From Microbacterium sp. M28 (GTDB lineage Bacteria; Actinomycetota; Actinomycetes; Actinomycetales; Microbacteriaceae): a stretch of DNA of 64,000 nucleotides. The position numbers were made by a program, and so were the translations under genes. The stretch spans positions 2,232,001 to 2,296,000 of the forward strand of contig NZ_CP107546.1 in the NCBI RefSeq assembly GCF_025836995.1, in the 5' to 3' direction. Under the pieces are notes generated by a model. The model was given only the letters and a program-made list of their open reading frames with translations. It made no database searches and had not been told where the DNA came from. Positions 11,607 to 20,731 of this stretch are shown here, piece by piece. Position 1 is the stretch's first letter; every line of letters starts with the position of its first letter.

Positions 11607-12755
11607 ATGAGAAGAAACGTCCTGCGCACAGTGGCGGCCACGGGTGCCATCGTCTTCGCCTTCGGGCTCGCGGCGTGCTCGAACGGTGCTGCTCCCGAAT
11701 CCGAGGGCGGCGCCGAGGCCGAGGACATCACCGTCGGCGTCGCGATGCCGACCGAGACGTCCGAGCGATGGATCGCGGACGGCGATGCGGTCAAGTCGCA
11801 GCTCGAGGAGGCCGGGTACGAGGTCGACCTGCAGTTCGCGAACGACGACATCCCCCGCCAGCAGCAGCAGCTCGACCAGATGATCACGAACGGCGCCGAC
11901 ATCCTCATCGTCGCCTCGATCGACGGCACGGCTCTGGCGACACAGTTGGAGAACGCCGCGAGCAAGGGCATTCCGGTGATCGCCTACGACCGACTGATCA
12001 ACGGCACCAAGGACGTGGACTTCTACGTCACGTTCGACAACTACACCGTCGGCGTCCAGCAGGCGCAGTCCCTGCTGCGCGGGCTCGGCTTCCTCGATGA
12101 GAACAACGAGGAGACCGACGCGACCGAGCCGAAGGCGATCGAGCTGTTCGCCGGGTCCCCCGACGACAACAACACGAAGTTCTTCTACCAGGGCGCGATC
12201 GACACCCTGCAGCCGTACTTCGACGACGGTCGCATCACGGTGCCGTCCGGCCAGATCGACATGGACACCGTCTCGACGCTGCGTTGGGACCAGGCCACGG
12301 CGCAGAAGCGCATGGAAGACCTCCTCACCAGCACCTACGACGGCGGCGCCAAGCCGCTCGACGGCGTCCTGGCCCCCTACGACGGCATCTCCCGCGGCAT
12401 CATCACGGCCCTGGAGAACGCCGGCTACGGATCGACCATCGCCGATGGACTGCCGATCGTGAGCGGTCAGGACGCCGAGATCGCCTCCGTGAAGATGATC
12501 GCGGACGGCGTCCAGTTCGCCACGATCTTCAAGGACACGCGCAAGCTCGCTACCCAGGCCGTCGCGGCCGCTGACGCCTTCGCGAAGGGCGAGGAGCCCG
12601 AGGCGAACGATACCGAGACGTACGACAACGGCGAGAAGATCGTGCCGTCCTACCTGCTCGAGTCGGACATCGTCGTGGCGGACAACATCACCTCGCTGCT
12701 GGTCGACTCCGGCTACTGGACCGAGGAAGAGGTCGCCGCGGGCGTCGCTGACTGA
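11607..12755 (+). CDS. chvE: Multiple-sugar ABC transporter substrate-binding lipoprotein (ChvE-like), operon 2
   Basis: Sugar receptor of the second transporter, 382 residues. The signal peptide ends in lipobox LAAC (Cys24), followed by an acidic, flexible linker and the type I binding-protein fold. It resembles the operon 1 receptor (shared AYDRLI, FDNYTVG, ELFAGSPDDNN, DNGEKIVPSYLLE) but differs through much of the sequence, so the two probably have different sugar preferences. AAGGAAGAG lies ahead of the ATG. First gene of chvE-mmsA-mmsB; a strong hairpin follows the stop. Confidence 0.9.
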   Translation: MRRNVLRTVAATGAIVFAFGLAACSNGAAPESEGGAEAEDITVGVAMPTETSERWIADGDAVKSQLEEAGYEVDLQFANDDIPRQQQQLDQMITNGADILIVASIDGTALATQLENAASKGIPVIAYDRLINGTKDVDFYVTFDNYTVGVQQAQSLLRGLGFLDENNEETDATEPKAIELFAGSPDDNNTKFFYQGAIDTLQPYFDDGRITVPSGQIDMDTVSTLRWDQATAQKRMEDLLTSTYDGGAKPLDGVLAPYDGISRGIITALENAGYGSTIADGLPIVSGQDAEIASVKMIADGVQFATIFKDTRKLATQAVAAADAFAKGEEPEANDTETYDNGEKIVPSYLLESDIVVADNITSLLVDSGYWTEEEVAAGVAD

Positions 12756-12769
12756 TCGCGCCGGACGAT

Positions 12770-12802
12770 GCCCGGCCGCCGGAGGCGACTCCGCGGCCGG
12801 GC
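12770..12802 (+). terminator. Intercistronic hairpin between chvE and mmsA
   Basis: GCCCGGCCGC and GCGGCCGGGC enclose a second GGAG/CTCC stem with a GCGA loop, one bulged C. It lies in the 87-nt gap inside the operon and probably acts as a partial terminator or 3' mRNA stabiliser, giving more binding protein than ATPase and permease. Confidence 0.6.
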
Positions 12803-12842
12803 GTCGCCGACAGCCGTCATCCACTCACAGACAGGAGCAGCG

Positions 12843-14393
12843 ATGTCTGACGCGATCCTCGAGATGCGCAACATCACCAAGAAATTCCCCGGCGTCACGG
12901 TGCTCGACGATGTCACGCTGACCGTCGCGCGCGGCGAGATCCACGCGATCTGCGGCGAGAACGGGGCAGGGAAGTCCACGCTGATGAAGGTGCTGTCGGG
13001 CGTGTACCCGCACAACTCCTTCGACGGCTCGATCGTCTTCGACGGCGAGCCGCAGCGCTTCAACGCGATCAAGGACTCCGAGCACACCGGCATCGTGATC
13101 ATCCATCAGGAGCTGGCGCTCGTGCCGCACCTGTCGATCGCCGAGAACATCTTCCTCGGCAACGAGGTCGTCCACCGCGGCCTGATCGACTGGCACGAGG
13201 CGAACGCGCGAGCCGCAGCCCTCATGGAACGCGTCGGCCTGCACGAGAATCCGACCACACCCGTCGGCCAGATCGGCGTCGGCAAGCAGCAGCTCGTCGA
13301 GATCGCCAAGGCCCTCACGAAGGACGTCCGCCTGCTCATCCTCGACGAGCCGACGGCCGCACTCAACGACACCGACTCGGAGCACCTCCTCGGGCTGCTG
13401 CGCGGTCTGCGCGAGCACGGCATCACCTGCATCATCATCAGTCACAAGCTCGGTGAGATCGTCGAGATCGCGGATTCGACGACCATCATCCGCGATGGCA
13501 GGACGATCGAGACCATCGACATGCACGGCCCGGACGCCACGCAGGATCGGATCATCCGAGGCATGGTCGGACGATCCCTGGATCGCCGATTCCCCGAGCG
13601 CACCCCGGAGATCGGCGCGGAGATCTTCCGTATCGAGAACTGGCACGTGCTGCACGCGACGCAACAGGACCGCATCGTCGTGGACGATGCGTCGCTGTCC
13701 GTGCGTGCCGGTGAGATCGTCGGCATCGCCGGGCTCATGGGCGCCGGTCGCACCGAGTTCATGATGAGCGTCTTCGGACGCAGCTACGGGAAGGATGCCT
13801 CCGGGAAGGTCTTCCTGCACGGCGAGGAGATCTCCACGCGCACCGTCAAGGATGCGATCGCCAACCGCATCGCCTACGTCTCGGAGGATCGGAAGGAGTA
13901 CGGGCTCAACCTGATCACCGACATCAAGACGAACATCTCCGCGGCCGCGCTGGACAAGCTGACCTCCGGGCCGTTCATCGACGCGAACCGCGAGGTGGAG
14001 GTCGCCGAGACGTACCGCACCGATCTGAACGTCAAGTCGCGGACCGTCGCTCAGATCGTCGGCAACCTCTCCGGCGGCAACCAGCAGAAGGTCGTGCTGG
14101 CGAAGTGGCTCTACACGGATCCGGAGGTCCTGATCCTCGATGAGCCGACCCGCGGCATCGATGTGGGTGCGAAGTACGAGATCTACGAGATCATCGGCGC
14201 ACTCGCGGCCGCTGGCAAGGCGGTCATCCTGATCTCCAGCGAGCTGCCCGAGCTGCTGGGTCTGTCCGACCGCATCTACACGCTCGCCTACGGGCGAATC
14301 ACCGGTGAGCTTCCCGTCGCCGATGCGACGCAGGAAACGCTCATGTCCCTCATGACGATCGAAAACTCTGCCAAGAAGGAGGCCGCGGCATGA
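12843..14393 (+). CDS. mmsA: Multiple-sugar ABC transporter ATP-binding protein MmsA-like, operon 2
   Basis: Double ATPase of the second sugar importer, 516 residues. First domain: GENGAGKST near residue 38, [12 protein letters not shown]; second: [27 protein letters not shown]. The ATG ([11 protein letters not shown]) is chosen because AGGAGC lies 6 nt upstream; an earlier in-frame ATG lies within the hairpin region. It overlaps the permease start by ATGA, showing translational coupling. It is closer to the operon 1 ATPase (shared KEFPGV/KKFPGV, ALN-DS) than the neighbouring ROK-linked copy is, by eye. Confidence 0.9.
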   Translation: MSDAILEMRNITKKFPGVTVLDDVTLTVARGEIHAICGENGAGKSTLMKVLSGVYPHNSFDGSIVFDGEPQRFNAIKDSEHTGIVIIHQELALVPHLSIAENIFLGNEVVHRGLIDWHEANARAAALMERVGLHENPTTPVGQIGVGKQQLVEIAKALTKDVRLLILDEPTAALNDTDSEHLLGLLRGLREHGITCIIISHKLGEIVEIADSTTIIRDGRTIETIDMHGPDATQDRIIRGMVGRSLDRRFPERTPEIGAEIFRIENWHVLHATQQDRIVVDDASLSVRAGEIVGIAGLMGAGRTEFMMSVFGRSYGKDASGKVFLHGEEISTRTVKDAIANRIAYVSEDRKEYGLNLITDIKTNISAAALDKLTSGPFIDANREVEVAETYRTDLNVKSRTVAQIVGNLSGGNQQKVVLAKWLYTDPEVLILDEPTRGIDVGAKYEIYEIIGALAAAGKAVILISSELPELLGLSDRIYTLAYGRITGELPVADATQETLMSLMTIENSAKKEAAA

Positions 14394-15613
14394 ACAACGT
14401 GTTCACCGAGGTCAAGGACCTGCTGACTCACAACCTGCGCACGTCCGGGATCTACATCGCGTTCGCCGCGATCATCCTGCTGTTCACGATCCTCACCGGA
14501 GGAACGCTGCTCAGCCCCGAGAACGTCACGAACATCGTGCTGCAGAACGCGCACATCCTGATCATGGCGCTCGGCATGATCCTCGTCATCGTCGGCGGGC
14601 ACATCGACCTGTCGGTCGGCTCCGTCCTCGCATTCGCGTCGGCGGTCTCGGCCGTGCTCGTCATCCGCATGGGGATGCCGTGGTGGGTGGGCGTGATCGC
14701 GGCCATCGTCACCGGCATCCTGGTGGGGCTGTGGCAGGGCTTCTGGGTCGCATACGTCGGCATCCCCGCCTTCATCGTCACCCTGGCCGGCATGCTCCTG
14801 TTCCGCGGTCTGACCTGGATGGTCCTCGCGAACGTGTCGCTGTCGCCGTTCCCGACCGAGTACCGCGAGGTCGCGAGCGGGTTCATCGACGGGATCTTCG
14901 GCACGATCACCGTGGGGCAGGGCGAGGGTCTGAAGGCCGTCCCGCCGACCCTCGACGTGTTCACGCTCGTGATCGGCGTGCTCGCCGTCGGCGGCGTCAT
15001 CGTGTCGTCGCTGCGCAGTCGGCGCACGCGTCAGGGCTACAACCAGACCGTCGAGTCGATGCCGCTGTTCGTGCTGAAGCTCGTCGTGATCTCGGCCCTG
15101 CTGCTGGCCTTCGCGTGGGCGCTCGCTTACAACCGCGGTTTCCCGATCGTGCTGATCGTCGTCGCCGTGCTCATCCTCGTCTACCAGGTGATCGCGAACC
15201 GGACCGTCTTCGGGCGGCACGTGTACGCGGTCGGCGGCAACCTCTCCGCCGCCCGGCTCTCGGGTGTGAACGTGCGGAGCGTGAACTTCTGGATCTTCGT
15301 CAACATGGGCTTCCTGACGGGCATCGCCGCTGCCGTGTTCTCCTCGCGCTCGAACGGCGCGCAACCCGGCATGGGGAACATGTTCGAGCTCGACGTGATC
15401 GCGGCCTGTTTCATCGGCGGCGCATCGACCATGGGCGGCGTCGGTCGTGTCGGCGGTGCCCTCGTCGGCGGCCTGGTCATGGCCGTCATGACGAACGGCA
15501 TGCAGCTGATGGGCGTTCCGCAGTCGAGTCAGCAGGTCGTCAAGGGGCTCGTGCTGCTCGCGGCCGTCGCGTTCGACATCTACAACAAGCGCCGCGCCGG
15601 CACGGTGCGCTGA
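14390..15613 (+). CDS. mmsB: Multiple-sugar ABC transporter permease MmsB-like, operon 2
   Basis: Membrane subunit of the second sugar importer, 407 residues, BPD_transp_2 family. About ten hydrophobic segments, with [10 protein letters not shown] near residue 66 and [19 protein letters not shown] near 270, match MmsB-type permeases. It starts within the ATGA overlap with mmsA and ends the operon just before a strong terminator hairpin. The loop at about residues 145-225 is long, as in the operon 1 permease. Confidence 0.9.
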   Translation: MNNVFTEVKDLLTHNLRTSGIYIAFAAIILLFTILTGGTLLSPENVTNIVLQNAHILIMALGMILVIVGGHIDLSVGSVLAFASAVSAVLVIRMGMPWWVGVIAAIVTGILVGLWQGFWVAYVGIPAFIVTLAGMLLFRGLTWMVLANVSLSPFPTEYREVASGFIDGIFGTITVGQGEGLKAVPPTLDVFTLVIGVLAVGGVIVSSLRSRRTRQGYNQTVESMPLFVLKLVVISALLLAFAWALAYNRGFPIVLIVVAVLILVYQVIANRTVFGRHVYAVGGNLSAARLSGVNVRSVNFWIFVNMGFLTGIAAAVFSSRSNGAQPGMGNMFELDVIAACFIGGASTMGGVGRVGGALVGGLVMAVMTNGMQLMGVPQSSQQVVKGLVLLAAVAFDIYNKRRAGTVR

Positions 15614-15624
15614 CCGCGGGTGAA

Positions 15625-15654
15625 CGAGGGCCGGGGCGAAAGCTCCGGCCCTCG
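15625..15654. terminator. Terminator hairpin between mmsB and ispE
   Basis: CGAGGGCCGG pairs with CCGGCCCTCG, with an inner GC/GC pair closed by a GAAA tetraloop. It lies between convergent genes and can act in both directions. Confidence 0.82.
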
Positions 15655-15659
15655 TCGCG

Positions 15660-16595
15660 TCAGGCCGAGAGGATGCGCGCTCCGCTGACGGGGCCGTGCA
15701 CGTGCAGCGCTTCACGACCCTGTGCCTCGAGTTCGTCCTGCACGTAGCGGGCGGTCTCGGGCGTATCGCACAGGAACGCGACCGTCGGCCCCGACCCTGA
15801 GACGATGCCGCTGAGCGCGCCGGCGTGCAGGCCCTCGCGGATGATCTCCTCGAGCACAGGACGCTCTTCGAGCGAGGCCGCCTCGAGGTCGTTGTGCATG
15901 CACGCGGCCAGCGAATGCGGGTCGCCGGCGCGCAGCGCCTGCAGCACGGGGATCGGGACCTCCAGCGACTGCGGCGGGTCGTCGGCCAGGGCCTCACCGC
16001 GCGAACGCTGCTCGTCGAGACGCTGGTAGATCACCGGGGTCGACAGGCCCTCGTCGCTGGTCACCAGCACCCAGTCGAACCGGCCACGCGCGAGGGCGGG
16101 ATTGAGCTGGTCTCCCCTGCCGGTGCCCACGGCCGTCCCGCCGTGCAGGGCGAAAGGCACATCCGCGCCGAGCCGGGTCGCGAGCTCGTGGAGCCGCGCG
16201 GGCGAGAGCCCCGTCCCCCACAGCGCATCGCACGCGACCAGGGCGGCAGCGGCATCCGCCGACCCTCCGCCCATGCCGCCGGCGACCGGGACGCTCTTGC
16301 GCAGTTCGAGCGCCACGCCGCCGTCGTACCCGGTCGCCGAGGCGAGCAGTTTGGCCGCGCGCATGGCGAGGTTCCGATCGTCCAGGGGAACGGCGCCAGG
16401 ATCGACCGCTCCCTTCACGACGATGGAGAACCCGTCAGAGGGCCGCGCGATGACGTCCTCGTACAGCGACACCGCCTGGAAGACGGTCGCCAGGGCGTGA
16501 TAGCCGTCGTCATGCCGATCGCCCACGCCCAGATACACGTTGATCTTGCCCGGCGCGCGCACATGCACGGCATCCGGAAAGGGCAACAGGGTCAT
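15660..16595 (-). CDS. ispE: 4-diphosphocytidyl-2-C-methyl-D-erythritol kinase IspE
   Basis: Phosphorylates CDP-methylerythritol at the 2-hydroxyl in the non-mevalonate isoprenoid pathway; cytoplasmic. The 311 residues show the GHMP-kinase pattern: substrate-binding PGKINVYL near residue 15, the ATP loop PVAGGMGGGSADAAAAL near 105, and a C-terminal GSGPTVAFL motif. It is the last gene of rsmA-aldo/keto reductase-ispE. rsmA and ispE are commonly neighbours in actinobacteria. GAGAGG stands upstream of the ATG. Confidence 0.95.
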   Translation of the reverse strand: MTLLPFPDAVHVRAPGKINVYLGVGDRHDDGYHALATVFQAVSLYEDVIARPSDGFSIVVKGAVDPGAVPLDDRNLAMRAAKLLASATGYDGGVALELRKSVPVAGGMGGGSADAAAALVACDALWGTGLSPARLHELATRLGADVPFALHGGTAVGTGRGDQLNPALARGRFDWVLVTSDEGLSTPVIYQRLDEQRSRGEALADDPPQSLEVPIPVLQALRAGDPHSLAACMHNDLEAASLEERPVLEEIIREGLHAGALSGIVSGSGPTVAFLCDTPETARYVQDELEAQGREALHVHGPVSGARILSA

Positions 16596-16626
16596 CTCGA
16601 GATCCTCTCGGGGCGGCGCGTCGTCG

Positions 16627-17694
16627 TCAGAGGGTGGAGGACTTCGCCCACAGGTCGACGTCGATGCCGCTCGACAACGCGTCGATGCGGGCGAGCTGGT
16701 CTGCGGTGAAGTCGGGTCCGGCCAGCGCCGCGACGTTCTCGTCGAGCTGCTCGGGTCGCGAGGCTCCGATCAGCGCCGAGGCGACGACGGGATCACGCAG
16801 CGTCCACTGCAGCGCCATCTGGGCGAGGGACTGATCGCGCTCCACGGCGATGTCGTTGAGCGCGCGCACGATCGACAGGCCCTCCTCGCTCAGCGGGCGG
16901 TCCGGAAGCGAGCGGCGCTTCTGCGCGCGCTCCGCAGTGCCGCCGGACAGGTACTTGTCGGTGAGCAGTCCCTGGGCGAGCGGGGTGAACGCGATCGCCC
17001 CCACGCCCTCGGTGCGCAGCGTCTGCGTGAGCCCGTCCTCGATCCAGCGGTTCAGAATCGAGTACGACGGCTGGTGGATCACCAGCGGGGTGCCGAGCTC
17101 GCGGGCGACGGCGACCGCCTTCTCCGTGCGCTCCGCACTGTACGACGAGATGCCCACGTACAGGGCCTTGCCCTGGCGCACGAGGGTGTCCAGCGCGCCG
17201 ACGGTCTCCTCGATCGGCGTCACCGGGTCCGCCCGGTGCGAATAGAAAATGTCGACGTAGTCCAGGCCCATGCGGGTCAGCGACTGCTCGGCACTGGCCA
17301 GGAGGTACTTCCGGCTCGCGAAGTCCCCGTAGGGGCCCGGCCACATGTCATAGCCGGCCTTCGACGAGATGATCAGTTCGTCGCGATACGGCCTGAGATC
17401 CTCCGCGAAGATGCGCCCGAAGTTCTTCTCCGCCGATCCGTACGGCGGGCCGTAGTTGTTCGCGAGATCGAAGTGCGTGATGCCCAGATCGAACGCGTGG
17501 CGCAGCAGCGTGCGCTGGTTGTCCATCGGGATGTTGTCGCCGAAGTTCCACCACAGCCCGAGCGAGATGGGCGGCAGGTAGAGACCCGATGAACCCACCT
17601 GGCGATAGTCGAAGCGGCCGTACCGGTCGGCATCCGCCACGTAGGGACGGTGCAGTTCAGGAATGTCGGGGCGGAAGCGCGGGTTCTCGGTCAC
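16627..17694 (-). CDS. Aldo/keto reductase, YghZ/Gpr-like
   Basis: NADPH-dependent carbonyl reductase, 355 residues, closest in appearance to the YghZ (L-glyceraldehyde 3-phosphate reductase) group. The catalytic tetrad is visible: Asp and Tyr in HFDLANNYGPPYG, Lys in ISSKAGYD and His in FYSHRAD. A C-terminal GASRPEQLDENVAAL matches the cofactor-binding end. The ATG overlaps the rsmA stop (ATGA), and ispE follows after 31 nt, so it is translated within the rsmA-ispE operon. Physiological substrate not known. Confidence 0.9.
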   Translation of the reverse strand: MTENPRFRPDIPELHRPYVADADRYGRFDYRQVGSSGLYLPPISLGLWWNFGDNIPMDNQRTLLRHAFDLGITHFDLANNYGPPYGSAEKNFGRIFAEDLRPYRDELIISSKAGYDMWPGPYGDFASRKYLLASAEQSLTRMGLDYVDIFYSHRADPVTPIEETVGALDTLVRQGKALYVGISSYSAERTEKAVAVARELGTPLVIHQPSYSILNRWIEDGLTQTLRTEGVGAIAFTPLAQGLLTDKYLSGGTAERAQKRRSLPDRPLSEEGLSIVRALNDIAVERDQSLAQMALQWTLRDPVVASALIGASRPEQLDENVAALAGPDFTADQLARIDALSSGIDVDLWAKSSTL

Positions 17695-18551
17695 GACTCC
17701 AGGCTAGTCGCCTGCGCGTGCGCGATCTTCACGAAGTCGTCGATGGTCAGCTGTTCGCCTCTGGCGGTCGGTGCGACGCCTGCGCGCTCGAGCACCGCCG
17801 TCGCCTCGGCGGATGAACCGGCGAACAGACCGGAGAGCGCCTGCCGGAGCATCTTGCGGCGCTGCTGGAACGCGGCATCCACGATCCTGAACGTCGCGCG
17901 GCGGAGATCCTCGTCCCCCCTCACCTCGGCGGAGCGCTGGAACGCGACCAGGACGCTGTCGACGTTCGGCACCGGCCAGAACACCTGACGCGAGATCGTC
18001 CCGGCGAGCCGCCACGGTCCGTACCAGGCCGCCTTGACGCTCGGCGCGCCGTACGCCTTGCTCCCCGGAGGAGCGGCGAGACGCTCGCCGACCTCGGCCT
18101 GCACCATGACCACGCCGCGCTGCAGACTCGGGAAGGTCTCCATGAAGTGCAGCAGGACCGGCACCGAGACGTTGTACGGCAGGTTCGCGACGAGCACTGC
18201 GGGGTCCCCGGGAAGCTCCGTGACCCGCAGGGCATCGGCGTCGACGACGGTCAACGCATCCGCAGGGACGCCGTGCTCGGCGGCGGTCTGCGGCAGCCGG
18301 GCGGCGAGGCGGTGATCGATCTCGACGGCGGTGACCGTCGCACCTGTCTCGAGGATGGCGAGCGTCAGGGAACCGAGTCCTGGGCCGACTTCGACGACGC
18401 GCTCGCCCGCCTCGACCGCGCCGGCCTGCACGATCTTGCGGACGGTGTTCGCGTCGACGACGAAGTTCTGCCCGAGCTTCTTCGTGGGGGTCACGTCGAG
18501 GTCTGCGGCAAGCCTGCGGATCTCGGTCGCGCCGAGCAGAGTGACGGTCAT
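17691..18551 (-). CDS. rsmA: 16S rRNA dimethyladenosine transferase RsmA (KsgA)
   Basis: Dimethylates the two adjacent adenosines near the 3' end of 16S rRNA during small-subunit assembly, using S-adenosylmethionine. The 286 residues show KKLGQNFVVD at the N-terminus, the SAM-binding VVEVGPGLGSLT and the catalytic NLPYNVS motif. The start is set at the ATG preceded at 6 nt by GACAAT; a longer frame would run through the divergent MFS gene's promoter. First gene of rsmA-aldo/keto reductase-ispE. Confidence 0.95.
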   Translation of the reverse strand: MTVTLLGATEIRRLAADLDVTPTKKLGQNFVVDANTVRKIVQAGAVEAGERVVEVGPGLGSLTLAILETGATVTAVEIDHRLAARLPQTAAEHGVPADALTVVDADALRVTELPGDPAVLVANLPYNVSVPVLLHFMETFPSLQRGVVMVQAEVGERLAAPPGSKAYGAPSVKAAWYGPWRLAGTISRQVFWPVPNVDSVLVAFQRSAEVRGDEDLRRATFRIVDAAFQQRRKMLRQALSGLFAGSSAEATAVLERAGVAPTARGEQLTIDDFVKIAHAQATSLES

Positions 18552-18557
18552 CTCACC

Positions 18558-18563
18558 ATTGTC
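18558..18563 (-). promoter_or_regulatory. -10 box for rsmA (leaderless type)
   Basis: GACAAT ends 6 nt before the rsmA ATG with no spaced Shine-Dalgarno sequence. Its companion on plus (18575-18580) is 12 nt away. Confidence 0.45.
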
Positions 18564-18574
18564 CCCTACCGGGA

Positions 18575-18580
18575 TACGCT
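18575..18580 (+). promoter_or_regulatory. -10 box for the MFS gene (leaderless type)
   Basis: TACGCT ends 6 nt before the ATG; no Shine-Dalgarno sequence. Confidence 0.55.
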
Positions 18581-18586
18581 GGACGG

Positions 18587-19840
18587 ATGCCCACCATCGG
18601 TGACCTGATCGCGCCGCGCCGGATGGGCCGGGATTTCCGCTGGCTGCTGGCCTCGTCATGGACGAGCAACGTGGGCGACGGCGTCGCGCTCGCAGCCGCT
18701 CCGCTGCTGATCGCCTCGATGACCTCGTCGCCGATCCTGGTCGCGTCCGGCGCCATCCTGCAGTTCCTCCCCTGGCTCGTGTTCGGTCTGCACGCCGGCG
18801 CCATCGCCGACCGGTTCGACCGTCGTCGTCTGGTCATGTTCGCGAACGCCGCCCGCGCGATCGTGCTCGCCGCGCTGTGCGTGTTCCTCATCACGGACAC
18901 GGCGAACATCTGGATCGTGCTCGCGGTGGCGTTCCTGTACGGCACGGCCGAGGTCTTCGTCGACACCGCCGGCAGCACGCTGCTGCCGATGATCGTGAAG
19001 CCGGCGGATCTCGGCATCGGCAACGCGCGCCTGCAGGCCGGCTATCTCGTCGCGAACCAGTTCGCCGGTCCCCCTCTCGGCGCCTTCCTGTTCGCCGCCG
19101 GCACCGCCTGGCCGTTCCTCGTGGAGGTGCTCTGCGTCACTCTCGCGATCGTGCTCGTCTCGCGGATGGCTCGTACGCCCGTACCACCGCGCGAGGAGCA
19201 CGCGCCGGTGCACACCGACATCGCGCAGGGTCTGAGGTGGCTGTGGCGCAATCCGCCCGTGCGGACGCTCGTGCTGATCATCCTGGTGTTCAACGTCACG
19301 TGGGCGGCGCCGTGGGGCGTGCTCGTGCTCTACGCCACGGAGCATCTGCACATGGGCGCGGTCGGCTACGGCGCGCTGACCACGGCATCCGCCGCCGGAG
19401 GCCTGCTCGCCACGATGAGCTTCGGCTGGCTGGAGCGGCACATCTCCTTCGCCACGCTCATGCGCGTCGTGCTGTCGCTCGAAGTGCTCATGCATCTCGC
19501 CTTCGCCCTGACGACGACCGGCTGGGTGGCGCTGGTGATCATGGTCGTGTTCGGGTTCTACGCCTTCATCTGGGGCACGATCTCGACCACCGTCCGTCAG
19601 CGCCTGGTTCCGACCGAGCTGCAGGGTCGGATCGCCTCGGTGAACATGGTCGGCGTCTTCGGCGGCATGGTGCTCGGCCAGGCGCTGGGCGGAGTGATCG
19701 CCCAGTTCTGGGGCCTCACGGCTCCGTGGTGGTTCGCCTTCGTCGGTGCGGCGATCACGCTGCTGCTCGTGTGGAAGCCGATCTCGCACATCGTCAGCGC
19801 GAAGCCGGTGAGCGACGCGCACCCGGACCCGGTGGCGTGA
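18587..19840 (+). CDS. MFS transporter, probable exporter
   Basis: Twelve-segment membrane transporter, 417 residues, resembling the MFS_3 / macrolide or siderophore efflux group. The N-terminal ASSWTSNVGDGVALAAAPLLI segment and the loop between segments 2 and 3 (HAGAIADRFDRRRLVMF) are typical of that group. The second half repeats the pattern (TTTVRQRLVPTELQGRIASVN). It stands alone, divergent from rsmA and convergent with the TatD gene (3-nt gap). Substrate cannot be inferred. Confidence 0.88.
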   Translation: MPTIGDLIAPRRMGRDFRWLLASSWTSNVGDGVALAAAPLLIASMTSSPILVASGAILQFLPWLVFGLHAGAIADRFDRRRLVMFANAARAIVLAALCVFLITDTANIWIVLAVAFLYGTAEVFVDTAGSTLLPMIVKPADLGIGNARLQAGYLVANQFAGPPLGAFLFAAGTAWPFLVEVLCVTLAIVLVSRMARTPVPPREEHAPVHTDIAQGLRWLWRNPPVRTLVLIILVFNVTWAAPWGVLVLYATEHLHMGAVGYGALTTASAAGGLLATMSFGWLERHISFATLMRVVLSLEVLMHLAFALTTTGWVALVIMVVFGFYAFIWGTISTTVRQRLVPTELQGRIASVNMVGVFGGMVLGQALGGVIAQFWGLTAPWWFAFVGAAITLLLVWKPISHIVSAKPVSDAHPDPVA

Positions 19841-19843
19841 GTC

Positions 19844-20731
19844 TCAGTCCCCGAACGCGCCGTAGACCGCGAGCGTGTTCGCCGCGACCCGCGCGCTGAA
19901 CTCGTCGACGTCGAGGCCGAGCTCGGCCGCCATGAACCGCACCGTGATCGGCACGAGGTACGGTGCATTGGGCCGCCCCCGCAACGGCACAGGGGTGAGG
20001 AAGGGCGCGTCGGTCTCGACGAGGATCCGTTCCACCGGGGTGACCTTCAGCGCGTCCCGCAGGTTCTGCGCGTTCTTGAACGTCACGTTGCCGGCGAACG
20101 AGAGGTAGTACCCGGCATCCGCCGCGATGCGGGCCATCGCGGCGTCGCCGGAGAAGCAGTGGAACACCGTCCGTTCGGGTGCACCGACGCGGGTCAGCGT
20201 GTCCAGCACGGCCTCGTGCGCATCCCGGTCGTGGATCTGCATGGCGATGCCGTGCTTCTTCGCCAGCGCGATATGCGCCTCGAAGCTCTCGAACTGCCCC
20301 GGGCGTCCGTGCTCGTCTGTGCGGAAGAAGTCGAGCCCCGTCTCGCCGATCGCCCGCGTCCGAGGATGCGCCGCCAACTCGTCGATGACCGCGATGGCCT
20401 CGTCCAACCGGCCGGCCGCGGCATACGTCGGGGCGTCGTTCGGATGAATGGCGACAGCGGCCAGGACGCGGGGGTCCTGCTCGGCTGCGGCCACGGCCCA
20501 GCGGGATGATTCGATGTCACCGGATGCCTGCACGACGCCGGCGATGCCGACTGCCGCGGCGCGGTCGAGTTGCTCGGTCAGGCTGAGCGGCTCGTCGCCG
20601 TCGAGGATCTCGAGGTGCGCGTGGTTGTCGTACACCGGCACGCGCAACGGCTCAGGCGCCGCCGGATACCGCAGGTCCTTGCGACCGCTCGTCGAGCGCT
20701 CGCGGACGTACGTTGCGGGGGTCTCGGTCAA
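19844..20731 (-). CDS. TatD-family metal-dependent DNase/hydrolase
   Basis: Metal-dependent hydrolase of the TatD family (3'-5' nuclease activity on DNA is known in the family), 295 residues. The metal-binding YDNHAHLEI opens the domain; AIGETGLDFFR, IHDRDAHE, FHCFSGD and ETDAPFLTP follow in family order. The TTG start overlaps the metG stop as TTGA, giving an N-terminal extension TETPATYVRERST before the catalytic domain; an internal GTG near VPVYDNHA is an alternative. Close linkage to metG is common in bacteria. Confidence 0.9.
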   Translation of the reverse strand: MTETPATYVRERSTSGRKDLRYPAAPEPLRVPVYDNHAHLEILDGDEPLSLTEQLDRAAAVGIAGVVQASGDIESSRWAVAAAEQDPRVLAAVAIHPNDAPTYAAAGRLDEAIAVIDELAAHPRTRAIGETGLDFFRTDEHGRPGQFESFEAHIALAKKHGIAMQIHDRDAHEAVLDTLTRVGAPERTVFHCFSGDAAMARIAADAGYYLSFAGNVTFKNAQNLRDALKVTPVERILVETDAPFLTPVPLRGRPNAPYLVPITVRFMAAELGLDVDEFSARVAANTLAVYGAFGD

